Source of the DNA: Planctomycetia bacterium
GTDB taxonomy: Bacteria; Planctomycetota; Planctomycetia; Pirellulales; JACPPG01
Assembly: GCA_016191115.1 (NCBI GenBank)
Contig: JACPPG010000026.1
Span: 1 to 64,000 of the forward strand
Direction of reading: 5' to 3'
DNA: 64,000 nt
Shown here: positions 41,156 to 49,565 of the stretch, in pieces
Numbering within the stretch: position 1 is the stretch's first letter
Layout: each line of letters starts with the position of its first letter
Notes under the pieces: generated by a model
Database searches by the model: none
Told to the model about the DNA's origin: nothing
Seen by the model: only the letters and a program-made list of their open reading frames with translations
Position numbers and translations under genes: made by a program

Positions 41156-41737
41156 TCATCGCGCCGCTTCGGGGAACTGCTCGACGAGGAAGCTTTTGAT
41201 TTCGGCGGCTGCTGGGCGGATTGAGGCCGTGCGGTCGCTCTCGACGAGCGCGATCCGCCCACAGTTGAAGGCAAAGGCCACCACCGCGCGCTCGCCGCGG
41301 TCCTCGAACTCGATCGCATACTCCCACTTCGGTTGGCAGTCGCCTGCCGGCTCATCCCAGGCGAAGCTGGCGTTGTGCACCAGGCTCTGGCGGATGTGCA
41401 GGAAGCCCTTCGCGCGGCTCACGTCGCGCGCCGCGGTGCCGCGAAACGGCTCGCCGTCGACCGCAAACACGGGCTGGCCCGGTGCGGCGTCACCGGCCGC
41501 CGCGTCGGCCATTGGCTCCAACCGATACGCCCGCGCGGTTGGAGCCCGCATCATGAGCGCCGCGGCGTGGCTACCCCACAGCGCGAGCGGCCGCCGCTGC
41601 AGCCAAGCAAAGTAAAACCAACTGAACGCCCCCGCGGCGACGGCCAGCGCCACGATAGCGAGAATGACCCACTTCCCCCGCACGAGCTGCCCGGCGTCGG
41701 TTGCGTCCGCGGGGAAGTTCCGGCTCGCGTGCGGCAT
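41156..41737 (-). CDS. Membrane-anchored hypothetical protein
   Basis: 193 residues with one N-terminal membrane helix (WVILAIVALAVAAGAFSWFY). The outer part contains FLHIRQSLVHNASFAWDEP, WEYAIEFEDRGERAVVAFAF and a Cys in FNCGRIAL. No domain is recognised. It lies between the HdeD gene and a G-rich inverted repeat, on the same strand as the CoA transferase upstream. Confidence 0.6.
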   Translation of the reverse strand: MPHASRNFPADATDAGQLVRGKWVILAIVALAVAAGAFSWFYFAWLQRRPLALWGSHAAALMMRAPTARAYRLEPMADAAAGDAAPGQPVFAVDGEPFRGTAARDVSRAKGFLHIRQSLVHNASFAWDEPAGDCQPKWEYAIEFEDRGERAVVAFAFNCGRIALVESDRTASIRPAAAEIKSFLVEQFPEAAR

Positions 41738-41740
41738 CGT

Positions 41741-41899
41741 CGGGGGTAGGGGGTAGGGGCTAGGGGTTGGGGATTAGAGGCGAAGAAAACTGCGGATCAC
41801 CGTTGCCTGCTGTCTGAAATCATCCGAAACCAACTGCGTCACCACCCGACATCTGCAATTCGAGATTCCCGACCCCCTAACCCCCAATCCCTAGCCCCT
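41741..41899. repeat. G-rich telomere-like inverted repeat, pair 1
   Basis: The left arm 41741-41776 (GGGGGTAGGGGGTAGGGGCT...) and right arm 41869-41899 (CCCCCTAACCCCCAATCCCT...) are inverted, about 90 bp apart. The middle shows no gene. It fills the gap between the anchored hypothetical and the CoA transferase. Confidence 0.65.
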
Positions 41900-41910
41900 G
41901 CGGCAATCCT

Positions 41911-43119
41911 TCAGCCCACGGCCCCGCGGCGGCGGAGCGCCTCGATCGCCGTTGCGTCATAGCCGAGCCAGTCGTGCAGCACTTCAGCGGTGTGCTGCCC
42001 GAGGTCCGGCGGGGCCGCCGCCCGCCGCGGGGGCTCACCCCGCCAGTGAACGGCGCCCCCGAGGACCTTGTAGTGCCGCCCGTGGCTGTCGGTTACCGGC
42101 AGGACCATTTCGCGGGCCGCGACGTGGTCGTTCGCCAGCACTTCGTCCACTGCCAGCACCGGCCCATGCGGCACGTCGACGCCGGCCAACAGATCAAGCC
42201 ACTCGCGCGTGGCCTTCGACTGCACCAGCGGCCGCAAGATCGCGACCAGCTCCGCGCGGTGTTCGACCCGCTTCGGATTGGTTGCGAAGCGCGGGTCGGT
42301 GGCCCAGTTGCCGCGGCCCACCGCGTGGCAGAATTTCCGCCACTGCCGGTCCGCGCCCACGCCTAGCACGATATGTCCGTCGGACGTGGCGAAGAGTTCG
42401 TAGGGGACGATCTGCGGGTGCGCGTTCCCCCACCGCGCGGGGCGCTCTCCGGTCACGAGGGCGCTTTGGGCGACATTTACCAGGCTCGCCAGCGTGCAAT
42501 CCACGAGCGACAAGTCAAAGGCTAGCCCCGGCTCGCCGCGGCCGCGCCCGATCAGGCCCGCCAGCACGCTCGCGGCGGCGTACAGGCCGGCGACCACGTC
42601 GGTGATCGCCACCCCGACTTTCATCGGCGCGCCGTCCGGCTCGCCAGTGATCGCCATCAAGCCGGCGCCCGCCTGCGTCACCAGGTCGTAGCCCGGCTCG
42701 CCGGCCTGCGGACCCGTGCGGCCAAAGCCCGAGATCGAGCAACTCACCAGCCGCGGGTTGATCTCGGCGAGTCGCTCTGGCGAAAGGCCGAACTTTGCAA
42801 GCGCGTCGGGCAGGAAATTCTCGACCATTACGTCGGCCGTGCGGAGCAGTCCGTCGAGCACGCCCCGCGCAGCCGCGTCGCCAAGGTCGAGGGCCAGCGA
42901 CCGTTTGCCGCGATTGGCCGACAGGTAGTAGGCGCTCGGCCCGTTGCCATCGAGAAACGGCGGCCCCCATTGCCGCGTGTCGTCGCCGGTGCCGGGACGC
43001 TCGACTTTCACCACGTCGGCCCCCAGGTCGGCCAGCAATTGCGTGCACACCGGCCCCGCCAGCACCCGCGACAGGTCGAGCACCCTGATGCCGGACAGCG
43101 GGTAGCCGCGGTTGGTCAT
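41911..43119 (-). CDS. CaiB/BaiF family CoA transferase
   Basis: 402 residues, a family III CoA transferase: GIRVLDLSRVLAGPVCTQLL, DLGADVVKVERPGTGDDTR, GKRSLALDLGD, the catalytic Asp in EPGYDLVTQAGAGLMAITG, and VAITDVVAGLYAAASVLAGL. These enzymes transfer CoA between carboxylic acids such as oxalate/formate, carnitine or succinate/malate derivatives. The substrate cannot be read from sequence. Alone on its strand, it is bracketed by G-rich inverted repeats on both sides. Confidence 0.87.
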   Translation of the reverse strand: MTNRGYPLSGIRVLDLSRVLAGPVCTQLLADLGADVVKVERPGTGDDTRQWGPPFLDGNGPSAYYLSANRGKRSLALDLGDAAARGVLDGLLRTADVMVENFLPDALAKFGLSPERLAEINPRLVSCSISGFGRTGPQAGEPGYDLVTQAGAGLMAITGEPDGAPMKVGVAITDVVAGLYAAASVLAGLIGRGRGEPGLAFDLSLVDCTLASLVNVAQSALVTGERPARWGNAHPQIVPYELFATSDGHIVLGVGADRQWRKFCHAVGRGNWATDPRFATNPKRVEHRAELVAILRPLVQSKATREWLDLLAGVDVPHGPVLAVDEVLANDHVAAREMVLPVTDSHGRHYKVLGGAVHWRGEPPRRAAAPPDLGQHTAEVLHDWLGYDATAIEALRRRGAVG

Positions 43120-43126
43120 CGACGTA

Positions 43127-43247
43127 AGGGTTCGGGGTTAGGGGGCTGCAAAATAATGATGAATGATGAATGCGGAATGATGAATGGGTGCCTAGACCGC
43201 ATCAATGTCGATCATGGTCTCCTAGGTCCCAAGCCCCCAACCCCTAC
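43127..43247. repeat. G-rich telomere-like inverted repeat, pair 2
   Basis: Left arm 43127-43147 (AGGGTTCGGGGTTAGGGGGC), right arm 43228-43247 (CCCAAGCCCCCAACCCCTAC). The middle holds ATGATGAATGATGAATG words. It starts eight bases upstream of the CoA transferase start codon. Confidence 0.6.
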
Positions 43248-43320
43248 ACGCTGCCCGCTGCGTCAGTATACTGGCTTGGTATTGTACCGGACCAAGAGCA
43301 CGCACTCACCGCATCGAACC

Positions 43321-43551
43321 ATGGCCAACGCCTTTGACCCCTATCGGGAAGCGCTCGTCGTCGAGACCGCCACCATCTGGCCCGAGGAGTACGACGCCTG
43401 GGAGCCGGGCGAGAAGATCCGACTTGCCGAGCTATTGCACGCCGACCCCCAAGCGGCCGCCGAGATGGATTACGTCCGCCTGCACACCGGCTTCTGCCGC
43501 CAAATCACCGTCACCGCGGCGGACGTCGAGCGGGTGAAAGTTAGGGGTTAG
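43321..43551 (+). CDS. Small hypothetical protein
   Basis: 76 residues starting MANAFDPYREALVVETATIW, then PEEYDAWEPGEKIRLAELLH and HTGFCRQITVTAADVERVKV. It is acidic, with no signal or membrane helix. I recognise no family. The stop codon lies inside the first arm of a G-rich repeat, so the last residues (VKVRG) may be repeat-derived. It lies upstream of aroB, 115 bp apart, on the same strand. Confidence 0.5.
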   Translation: MANAFDPYREALVVETATIWPEEYDAWEPGEKIRLAELLHADPQAAAEMDYVRLHTGFCRQITVTAADVERVKVRG

Positions 43552-43660
43552 GGATTGGGGGTTGGGGGTTAGGGAACGCAATGATGTACGATGAATCCGA
43601 GGGCGACGCGACCCCCTCTTCGCATTCATCATTTCCCCTAACCCCCAATCCCTAACCCCT
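43541..43660. repeat. G-rich telomere-like inverted repeat, pair 3 (G4-forming)
   Basis: The left arm 43541-43574 contains GGGGTTAGGGATTGGGGGTT followed by GGGGGTTAGGG, a canonical G-quadruplex pattern like vertebrate telomere repeats. The right arm 43634-43660 is its inverse (CCCCTAACCCCCAATCCCTA) and ends six bases before the aroB start codon. Confidence 0.7.
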
Positions 43661-43665
43661 ACGCC

Positions 43666-44745
43666 ATGACCGTCGTCGAGGTTCTTCTCCACGAGCGCGG
43701 CTACACGATCGAGATCGGCACGGGCAACCTGGCCGACGCGGGCCGCTTTGTCACCGCGCGGCTGCCGGCAAAGCACGTCGCGCTTGTGACCGATGAAAAC
43801 GTCGTCGACACTCATGCCCGCCATGTGGCCGACAGCCTGGCCGCCGCGCAAATCGACGTCGACGTGTTGGCCATCGAGCCGGGCGAGGCGTCAAAGACCG
43901 TCGCCACGGCCGAGGGGCTGTGGCAGAAGCTGCTCGACATCGGCGCCGATCGTCGCACCGTCGTCGCAGCCGTCGGCGGCGGAGTCGTGGGGGACGTGGC
44001 CGGCTTCGTCGCCGCCACGTTCGCCCGCGGGCTGGCCTTCGTGCAGGTTCCCACCACGCTTTTGGCGCAAGTCGATAGCTCGGTCGGTGGCAAGGTGGGC
44101 GTGAATCTGGCGAGCGCGAAGAACATGGTCGGCGCGTTCTGGCAGCCGCGCGGCGTGCTCATCGACACCGCCGTCCTGGCCACGCTGCCGGACCGCGAGT
44201 ACCGGGCCGGGCTGGCCGAGGTGGTGAAGTATGGTGTGATCCTGGACGCCGAGTTTTTCGCCTACCTGGAATCGCACGTCGACGATCTGGCGAAGCGGCG
44301 CGACGACGCGCTGCGGCACGTGATCGCCCGCAGTTGCCAGCTCAAGGCGGCGGTCGTGGCCGAGGATGAGCGCGAGGAGACAGGCCTGCGCGCCGTGCTC
44401 AACTACGGCCACACGTTTTGCCATGCCTTCGAGGCGGTGACCGGCTACGGGCAGCTTCTGCACGGCGAGGGGGTGGCGATCGGCATGCTGTGCGCCTCGC
44501 GCCTGGCGGAGCGACTCGGACGCGTCGACGCCGCCTTCACCCGCCGGCAGCGCGATCTATTGACGGCACTGGGCCTGCCGACAACGCCGCCCCGTGTCCC
44601 CGCCGATGAGTTGCTCGCGGTCATGTCGCACGACAAGAAAGTCGCCGCCGGGCAATTGCGCTTCGTCCTGCCGACGCGGATGGGGCACGTCGAGCTGGTC
44701 GGCGGCATCGACCCGGCGGATATCCGCGCGGCCGTTGCGGAATGA
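43666..44745 (+). CDS. aroB: 3-Dehydroquinate synthase
   Basis: 359 residues, normal length. NAD-binding DENVVDTHA and VGGGVVGDVAGFVAATFARG; PTTLLAQVDSSVGGKVGVN; metal site with Glu in LAEVVKYGVI and His in NYGHTFCHAFEAV and HGEGVAIGM. AroB turns DAHP into 3-dehydroquinate, the second shikimate step, with NAD and a divalent metal. The right arm of a G-rich repeat covers its ribosome-binding region, so the repeat might influence expression. dprA follows after 87 bp. Confidence 0.94.
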   Translation: MTVVEVLLHERGYTIEIGTGNLADAGRFVTARLPAKHVALVTDENVVDTHARHVADSLAAAQIDVDVLAIEPGEASKTVATAEGLWQKLLDIGADRRTVVAAVGGGVVGDVAGFVAATFARGLAFVQVPTTLLAQVDSSVGGKVGVNLASAKNMVGAFWQPRGVLIDTAVLATLPDREYRAGLAEVVKYGVILDAEFFAYLESHVDDLAKRRDDALRHVIARSCQLKAAVVAEDEREETGLRAVLNYGHTFCHAFEAVTGYGQLLHGEGVAIGMLCASRLAERLGRVDAAFTRRQRDLLTALGLPTTPPRVPADELLAVMSHDKKVAAGQLRFVLPTRMGHVELVGGIDPADIRAAVAE

Positions 44746-44832
44746 TTCTCGCCGGATGCTACCGCGGCGCATGGCGCGCGAGTAAGCTGGACGGACGCGA
44801 ATCGTCACTCAGTAGCCGGTCGTCCAGGGCAA

Positions 44833-46023
44833 ATGAATCCTTCCCATCCGCGTACGTCCGGCGAACCTCTGCCAGAGCAATCGCACGACGATTCAGCCGG
44901 TTCGGCCGGCGCGCCCACTGACGAAGACGACCTGCACTCCGCCCTGCGGTTGGCGATGGTGCCAGGCATTGGGCCGCGGTTGACGGTGGCGCTCTTGGAT
45001 CGCTTTGGCACCGCGGCCGACGTGCTGGCCGCCCCGCCCAGCGAGCTGCGGGGCGTGCAAGGGATCGGCCGGAAGCTGAGCCAGGCCATCGCCGAGGCCC
45101 GCGAGCAGGTTGACGCCGATAGCGAGATCGAACTGTGCCGCGGCGCGGGCATCGCCATTCTCACGCCCCGCACCACAGGCTACCCGCGACTCTTGCGCGA
45201 GATACCGGACCCGCCGGGCGTGCTGTTTGCGCGCGGGGCGGTCGAGACGCGCGATTCGCTGGCGATGGCCATTGTCGGCTCGCGGCACGCCACACCGTAC
45301 GGCCTGGCCACGGCTGAGCGGCTGGCCGGCAGCCTCGCCCGCGCGGGGCTCACGATCGTAAGCGGCCTAGCGCGCGGCATCGACGCGGCGGCCCATCGCG
45401 GGGCGCTCGCGGCCGGTGGGCGGACGATCGCCGTCCTGGGAAGCGGACTCTTGAACATTTACCCGCCCGAACACAAGGACCTTGCCGAGGAGGTGGTGGC
45501 CCACGGGGCGATGCTCAGCGAAGCCCCGCCGCGCAGCCAGCCCTTAAGCGGCGCCTTTCCGCAACGCAACCGGCTCATCAGCGGGCTGTCGCTGGGCGTG
45601 ATTGTCGTTGAGGCGTCGAATCATTCCGGGGCGCTCATCACCGCCCGGCATGCTACCGAGCAGGGGCGCGACGTGTTCGCCGTGCCGGGCCGGGTGGATA
45701 GCCGGATGTCGCACGGCTGCCACCGGCTGATTCGCGACGGGGCGAAGCTGGTGGAATCGGCCGAGGACGTGCTCGAAGAGCTGGGCCCGCTGGTCGAGGC
45801 CACGAGCGACGCCGATGGCCAAAGCGTGCATCACCCGGCCGAGCTATTGCTCAACGACCTGGAGCGCCAGGTGCTGGCGGCGATCGGCATCGACCCAACG
45901 ACGATCGATCAGGTGGTAAGCACGAGCGCCCTGCCGACGCCGCAGGTGCTCTCGACCGTCAGCGTGCTCGAAATGCGCCACCTGGTGCGGCGCGTGAGCG
46001 GCAACCTGGTGGCGCGGGTGTGA
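44833..46023 (+). CDS. dprA: DNA-processing protein DprA
   Basis: 396 residues. After a disordered N-terminus (about 35 residues) a helix-hairpin-helix region (VPGIGPRLTVALLDRFG, GVQGIGRKLSQAIAEA) precedes the Rossmann-like DprA/Smf core: MAIVGSRHATPYGLATAERL, IVSGLARGIDAAAHRGAL, VLGSGLLNIYPPEHKDLA, AFPQRNRLISGLSLGVIVVE, SGALITARHATEQGRDVFAV. A C-terminal winged helix ends the protein (VLAAIGIDPTTIDQVV). DprA loads RecA onto incoming single-stranded DNA in natural transformation. Confidence 0.93.
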   Translation: MNPSHPRTSGEPLPEQSHDDSAGSAGAPTDEDDLHSALRLAMVPGIGPRLTVALLDRFGTAADVLAAPPSELRGVQGIGRKLSQAIAEAREQVDADSEIELCRGAGIAILTPRTTGYPRLLREIPDPPGVLFARGAVETRDSLAMAIVGSRHATPYGLATAERLAGSLARAGLTIVSGLARGIDAAAHRGALAAGGRTIAVLGSGLLNIYPPEHKDLAEEVVAHGAMLSEAPPRSQPLSGAFPQRNRLISGLSLGVIVVEASNHSGALITARHATEQGRDVFAVPGRVDSRMSHGCHRLIRDGAKLVESAEDVLEELGPLVEATSDADGQSVHHPAELLLNDLERQVLAAIGIDPTTIDQVVSTSALPTPQVLSTVSVLEMRHLVRRVSGNLVARV

Positions 46024-46136
46024 GAACCCGTTCCGTCGCCGGCCCTCGGGTGGTGCGAAATTGTTTCGCCTTTCGGCTGTTTGTTCGCCGTCATTGCGGG
46101 CTTTCCACTCGTGACTTGCGCATTCCCGGCCGCACA

Positions 46137-46217
46137 CAAGCCCGACTCGCAAGCGAGGGACCTTACGCAACACGCGGCTGCACACTCGCTTGCGCTCTTG
46201 CGCTTCGGGCTAGTGTT
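46137..46217. repeat. AGCCCGAAGCGCAAG palindrome, copy 2
   Basis: Left arm CAAGCCCGACTCGCAAGCGA (46137-46159), right arm CTCGCTTGCGCTCTTGCGCT... (46186-46217), about 26 bp loop. It belongs to the same family as 38441-38501, but the left arm is shorter. Confidence 0.6.
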
Positions 46218-46262
46218 GAGTTGCATCGGCCACCGTTTCCAAGGGTATAACACCGGCCTTTC

Positions 46263-46397
46263 CAGGGCCGTTCACAGATTCAAGCTTGCCGGCGGCGCAC
46301 CGGCGGGAAAGTGGGACAGGCACCGAGACGCAACGTTGGTCTGAAAGGACTTGCGCTGTTTATGCTCGGAGCCAGTCCCATTTTCCCGCCTCGCCAT
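46263..46397 (+). mobile_element. Palindromic MITE-like element, copy 5 (right end missing)
   Basis: It matches the other copies from CAGGGCCGTTCACAG up to CGCCTCGCCAT, then stops at 46397; the last ~21 bp including GGCCCTG are gone. No flanking direct repeat is found. The palindromic arms are intact. A promoter-like pair begins 10 bp after the break. Confidence 0.8.
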
Positions 46398-46406
46398 CCG
46401 CTCGGT

Positions 46407-46436
46407 TTGGCGCACCCGGGCGGCAATGGCTATACT
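46407..46436 (+). promoter_or_regulatory. Promoter-like pair for the DUF1501 pair
   Basis: TTGGCG (46407-46412) and TATACT (46431-46436) with an 18-bp spacer lie 28 bp before the first DUF1501 start codon and directly after the truncated element. Confidence 0.5.
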
Positions 46437-46463
46437 AAGGCGGCCTGCCACCGGAGCCGCCCG

Positions 46464-47888
46464 ATGCTGCGCATCACCACCGCGCCTGTTCGCCTTTGCG
46501 ACCACGTCTCGCGCCGCGAGTTTTTGCGGATTGGCGGGCTGGGGGCGGTCGGGCTGTCGCTCGTGGATCTGATCCGCCATCGGGCCGACGCCGCGACGAC
46601 GTCCGCCGCGCCGGGCACCAGCGCGGCACCATCAAGCAAAGCCCGCTCGTGCATCGTGCTGGTGCTGATGGGTGGGCCGCCGCAGCATTCGACGTGGGAT
46701 CCCAAGCCGAATGCCCCGGCCGAAGTTCGCGGCGAGTTTGCGCCGATCGCCACGCGCGTGCCCGGCCTCTCCGTCAGCGAGCTACTCCCGAAGACGGCGA
46801 CCCTGGCCGAGCACCTGTGCCTGCTGCGGGCGGTGCGCACCGGCGACAACGCCCATTCGTCCAGCGGCTATTACATGTTCACCGGCGTGCCGCACCAGCC
46901 GATGAACATGGAGAACGCCAATCCCGGCGCGCCGAACAACTGGCCGCACTTCGCCTCGATCGTCCGCCACCTGCAATCGGGCGCCTCGACGATTCCCGCC
47001 GCCGTCCGACTGCCGCATCACATCTGGAACACCGATGGATCGGTGTGGCCCGGTCAGGACGCGGGCTTCTTGGGCCGGGCCGTCGATCCGTGGCTCTTCC
47101 GCTGCGAGCCGGCCGCGCCTGAGTTTCGCATTCCCGAGTTTGCGCTGCCGGCCGAGTTGCCGTTCGACCGCTTCGAGCAGCGCCGCTCGCTGTTGGGCGA
47201 ATTGGATCGACTTGCCGCCACCGCCGAACGACGCGCCAACACGACCGGCCCGTACGACAAGGCGACCGCGCAAGCGTTCGACCTGTTGACCTCGGCCAAA
47301 TCGCGTGGGGCGGTCGACCTCTCGGCCGAGCCAGACGAATCGCGCGACCGCTACGGCCGTTCGCAATTCGGGCAGAGCGTGCTTTTGGCCCGGCGTCTGG
47401 TCGAGGCGGGCGTGCGGCTGGTGCAAGTGAACTGGTTCCGCGGCGCCGACGAACCGTCGGACGCGCCGTGCTGGGACTCGCACGTCGGCGAGGCCAAGCG
47501 ATTGAAGACCGTGCTCCTGCCGCCGTTCGACCAGGCATATTCCGCGCTGTTGACCGACCTGGTATCGCGCGGCCTCTTGGACGAAACGCTGGTCGTGTGC
47601 ATGTCGGAGTTCGGCCGCAGCCCGAAGATCAACGCGGCCGGCGGGCGCGACCACTGGGGGAGCGTGTTCTCGGTCTCGCTGGCCGGCGGCGGCATTCGCG
47701 GCGGGTTCGTCCACGGCGCTTCGGATGCGCTGGGTGGCGAACCGAAGGACGGCCTGGTTCGCCCGCCCGATCTGTTGGCCACGATCTTCCATAGTCTGGG
47801 GATATCTCCGTCGACCGAGATGCACGACCCGCTGGGCCGGCCGTTCGCGATCGCCCGCGGCGAACCGATACGCGAGATTCTTGGCTGA
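46464..47888 (+). CDS. Tat-exported DUF1501 protein (1)
   Basis: 474 residues from ATG 46464. The Tat-type signal is CDHVSRREFLRIGGLGAVGL. The DUF1501 body belongs to the alkaline-phosphatase/sulfatase superfamily: VLVLMGGPPQHSTWDPKPNA, FGQSVLLARRLVEAGVRLVQ, MSEFGRSPKINAAGGRDHWG. These proteins are typical of planctomycetes and are usually encoded with DUF1549/DUF1553 proteins; the substrate is not known. The open frame extends upstream through the MITE-like element, but the Tat motif sets the start. A second DUF1501 gene follows 19 bp later. Confidence 0.87.
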   Translation: MLRITTAPVRLCDHVSRREFLRIGGLGAVGLSLVDLIRHRADAATTSAAPGTSAAPSSKARSCIVLVLMGGPPQHSTWDPKPNAPAEVRGEFAPIATRVPGLSVSELLPKTATLAEHLCLLRAVRTGDNAHSSSGYYMFTGVPHQPMNMENANPGAPNNWPHFASIVRHLQSGASTIPAAVRLPHHIWNTDGSVWPGQDAGFLGRAVDPWLFRCEPAAPEFRIPEFALPAELPFDRFEQRRSLLGELDRLAATAERRANTTGPYDKATAQAFDLLTSAKSRGAVDLSAEPDESRDRYGRSQFGQSVLLARRLVEAGVRLVQVNWFRGADEPSDAPCWDSHVGEAKRLKTVLLPPFDQAYSALLTDLVSRGLLDETLVVCMSEFGRSPKINAAGGRDHWGSVFSVSLAGGGIRGGFVHGASDALGGEPKDGLVRPPDLLATIFHSLGISPSTEMHDPLGRPFAIARGEPIREILG

Positions 47889-47907
47889 TTCCGCCGGCGG
47901 TGCAGCG

Positions 47908-49413
47908 ATGCTGAGAATCCTCGGCTCACCAAAACGATTGTGTGATGGGCTCTCGCGCCGCGATCTGTTGAAGGTCGGCACGTTGGGCGCGCTGTCTGCC
48001 GGCTTCGATTGTCTGCTACCGCGGCAGGCTGCCGCCGCGCCGGTCGCCGGAGCGCCCGGCGGGTTCGGCCGCGCGAAGTCGTGCATCCTGCTCTACCTCT
48101 ACGGCGCCGCCAGTCAGATCGAGACTTTCGACCCGAAGCCGCAGGCGCCCGTCGAAATCCGCGGCGAGCTGGGGGCGATTCCCACGATCGTGCCCGGCGT
48201 GCAGATCGGCGAGCTACTGCCGCATACGGCGCAGATCGTGGACCGCACGGCGATCGTTCGCTCGATGACGCACCCCTACCCGCTGCACGCCAGTGCGTAC
48301 ACGATGACGTCGAACCCGACGATCGACGTGCCGCTGCAGATGAGCCCGCGCGACCCGCGGCACTGGCCGTTCATCGGCTCGGTGATCGAGTATCTCGACA
48401 GCCGCGCGGCAGGCGGCAGAGCGCGATCGGGCATCGCGCGCAACGTCGGGCTCCCCTGGCGGCTGAGCTCGCGCCGGCAGTACGCCGCGGGCGACAACGC
48501 CGGGCCGTATGCCGCGTTCCTCGGCTCGGCGTGGGACCCCGTGTGGACCGATTTCGAGGGTGAAGGGACGCGCGAATCGACCTACACCTTCGACAATAAG
48601 ACGATCACCTGCCGCGATCCGTACGGCCCGCTTAAGCCCGGCGCCCGCTTCGGCCTGGCGAAAGAGGCCGAGCTGCCCGTCGATGTGACGCTCGACCGGT
48701 TGAACCATCGCCGCTCGCTCCTGTCGCAGTTCAACGACGCGCGGCGCGTGCTTGACCGGCGCGGGCGTGAGCAGGGCTTCGACCGCTTCCAGGAAATGGC
48801 GTTTTCGTATCTCACGACTGACGCCATGCGCGATGCCTTGGACGTCGACCGCGAGCCGGCCGCCATCCGCGAGCAATACGGCATGACGCTCTTCGGGCAG
48901 AGCACGCTGGTGGCCCGCCGGCTGGTCGAGGCGGGCGCCCGCTTCGTCACCGTGCTGTGGGACGAGTACGAGATGGTGAATAGCGCGTGGGACACGCACT
49001 TCTACCACTACTCGCTGATGCGCGGGCAGCTTTGCCCTGGCTTCGATCGGGCCTTCAGTGCCTTGATCCTCGATCTGGAAGCCCGTGGCCTGTTGGACGA
49101 GACGCTCATTATCTGCACGACCGAGCACGGCCGCACGCCGAAGATCGTCAGTGCCCAAGGGGGCGGGCGGGACCACTGGTCGCGGGCCTATTCATCGGTG
49201 CTGGCCGGCGGCGGCGCCGCGCGGGGCAAAGTCGTGGGCCGCACCAACGCCATCGCCGGCGAAGTCACCGACACGCCCATCTCGCCCAAGGACATCCTGG
49301 CGACGGCCTATCACCTCCTGGGGGTGGACCCACACACGCTAATCACCGACCGCCTCGGCCGGCCACTACCGATCGGCGGCGAGGGGCGGGTGGTGGCGGA
49401 ATTGGTGGGTTAA
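47908..49413 (+). CDS. Tat-exported DUF1501 protein (2)
   Basis: 501 residues from ATG 47908. Twin-arginine signal CDGLSRRDLLKVGTLGALSA. Core motifs: ILLYLYGAASQIETFDPKPQ, FGQSTLVARRLVEAGARFVT, CTTEHGRTPKIVSAQGGGRD. It differs from its neighbour by a central insert of about 70 residues (DSRAAGGRARSGIARN to YAAFLGSAWDP). The short spacing indicates co-transcription with gene (1). Tandem DUF1501 genes without the usual DUF1549 partner next to them are notable; that partner is 8.5 kb away. Confidence 0.87.
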   Translation: MLRILGSPKRLCDGLSRRDLLKVGTLGALSAGFDCLLPRQAAAAPVAGAPGGFGRAKSCILLYLYGAASQIETFDPKPQAPVEIRGELGAIPTIVPGVQIGELLPHTAQIVDRTAIVRSMTHPYPLHASAYTMTSNPTIDVPLQMSPRDPRHWPFIGSVIEYLDSRAAGGRARSGIARNVGLPWRLSSRRQYAAGDNAGPYAAFLGSAWDPVWTDFEGEGTRESTYTFDNKTITCRDPYGPLKPGARFGLAKEAELPVDVTLDRLNHRRSLLSQFNDARRVLDRRGREQGFDRFQEMAFSYLTTDAMRDALDVDREPAAIREQYGMTLFGQSTLVARRLVEAGARFVTVLWDEYEMVNSAWDTHFYHYSLMRGQLCPGFDRAFSALILDLEARGLLDETLIICTTEHGRTPKIVSAQGGGRDHWSRAYSSVLAGGGAARGKVVGRTNAIAGEVTDTPISPKDILATAYHLLGVDPHTLITDRLGRPLPIGGEGRVVAELVG

Positions 49414-49504
49414 AGGCCCCGATTTGCTGACGTCGGCTCAGCGTTGCCGTCCGGTAGTGGCACGACTATGCTGGCAGCCGGCTATTGGGAGCTTCGGCAA
49501 AAGC

Positions 49505-49533
49505 TGGACAAGACCGCTGGACGAATCTAGGAT
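49505..49533 (+). promoter_or_regulatory. Promoter-like pair for the YwgA-HD module
   Basis: TGGACA (49505-49510) and TAGGAT (49528-49533) with 17 bp between them lie 33 bp upstream of the GTG chosen as the YwgA-like start. Confidence 0.4.
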
Positions 49534-49565
49534 AGTGTCCATACGTACACATGGAGGGCGTCGCG

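Noticed and set aside
41741-43660. Repeated G-rich units as a CRISPR array
   Set aside because: Units are few, unequal and arranged as inverted pairs with no spacer pattern, and no cas gene is in the window.
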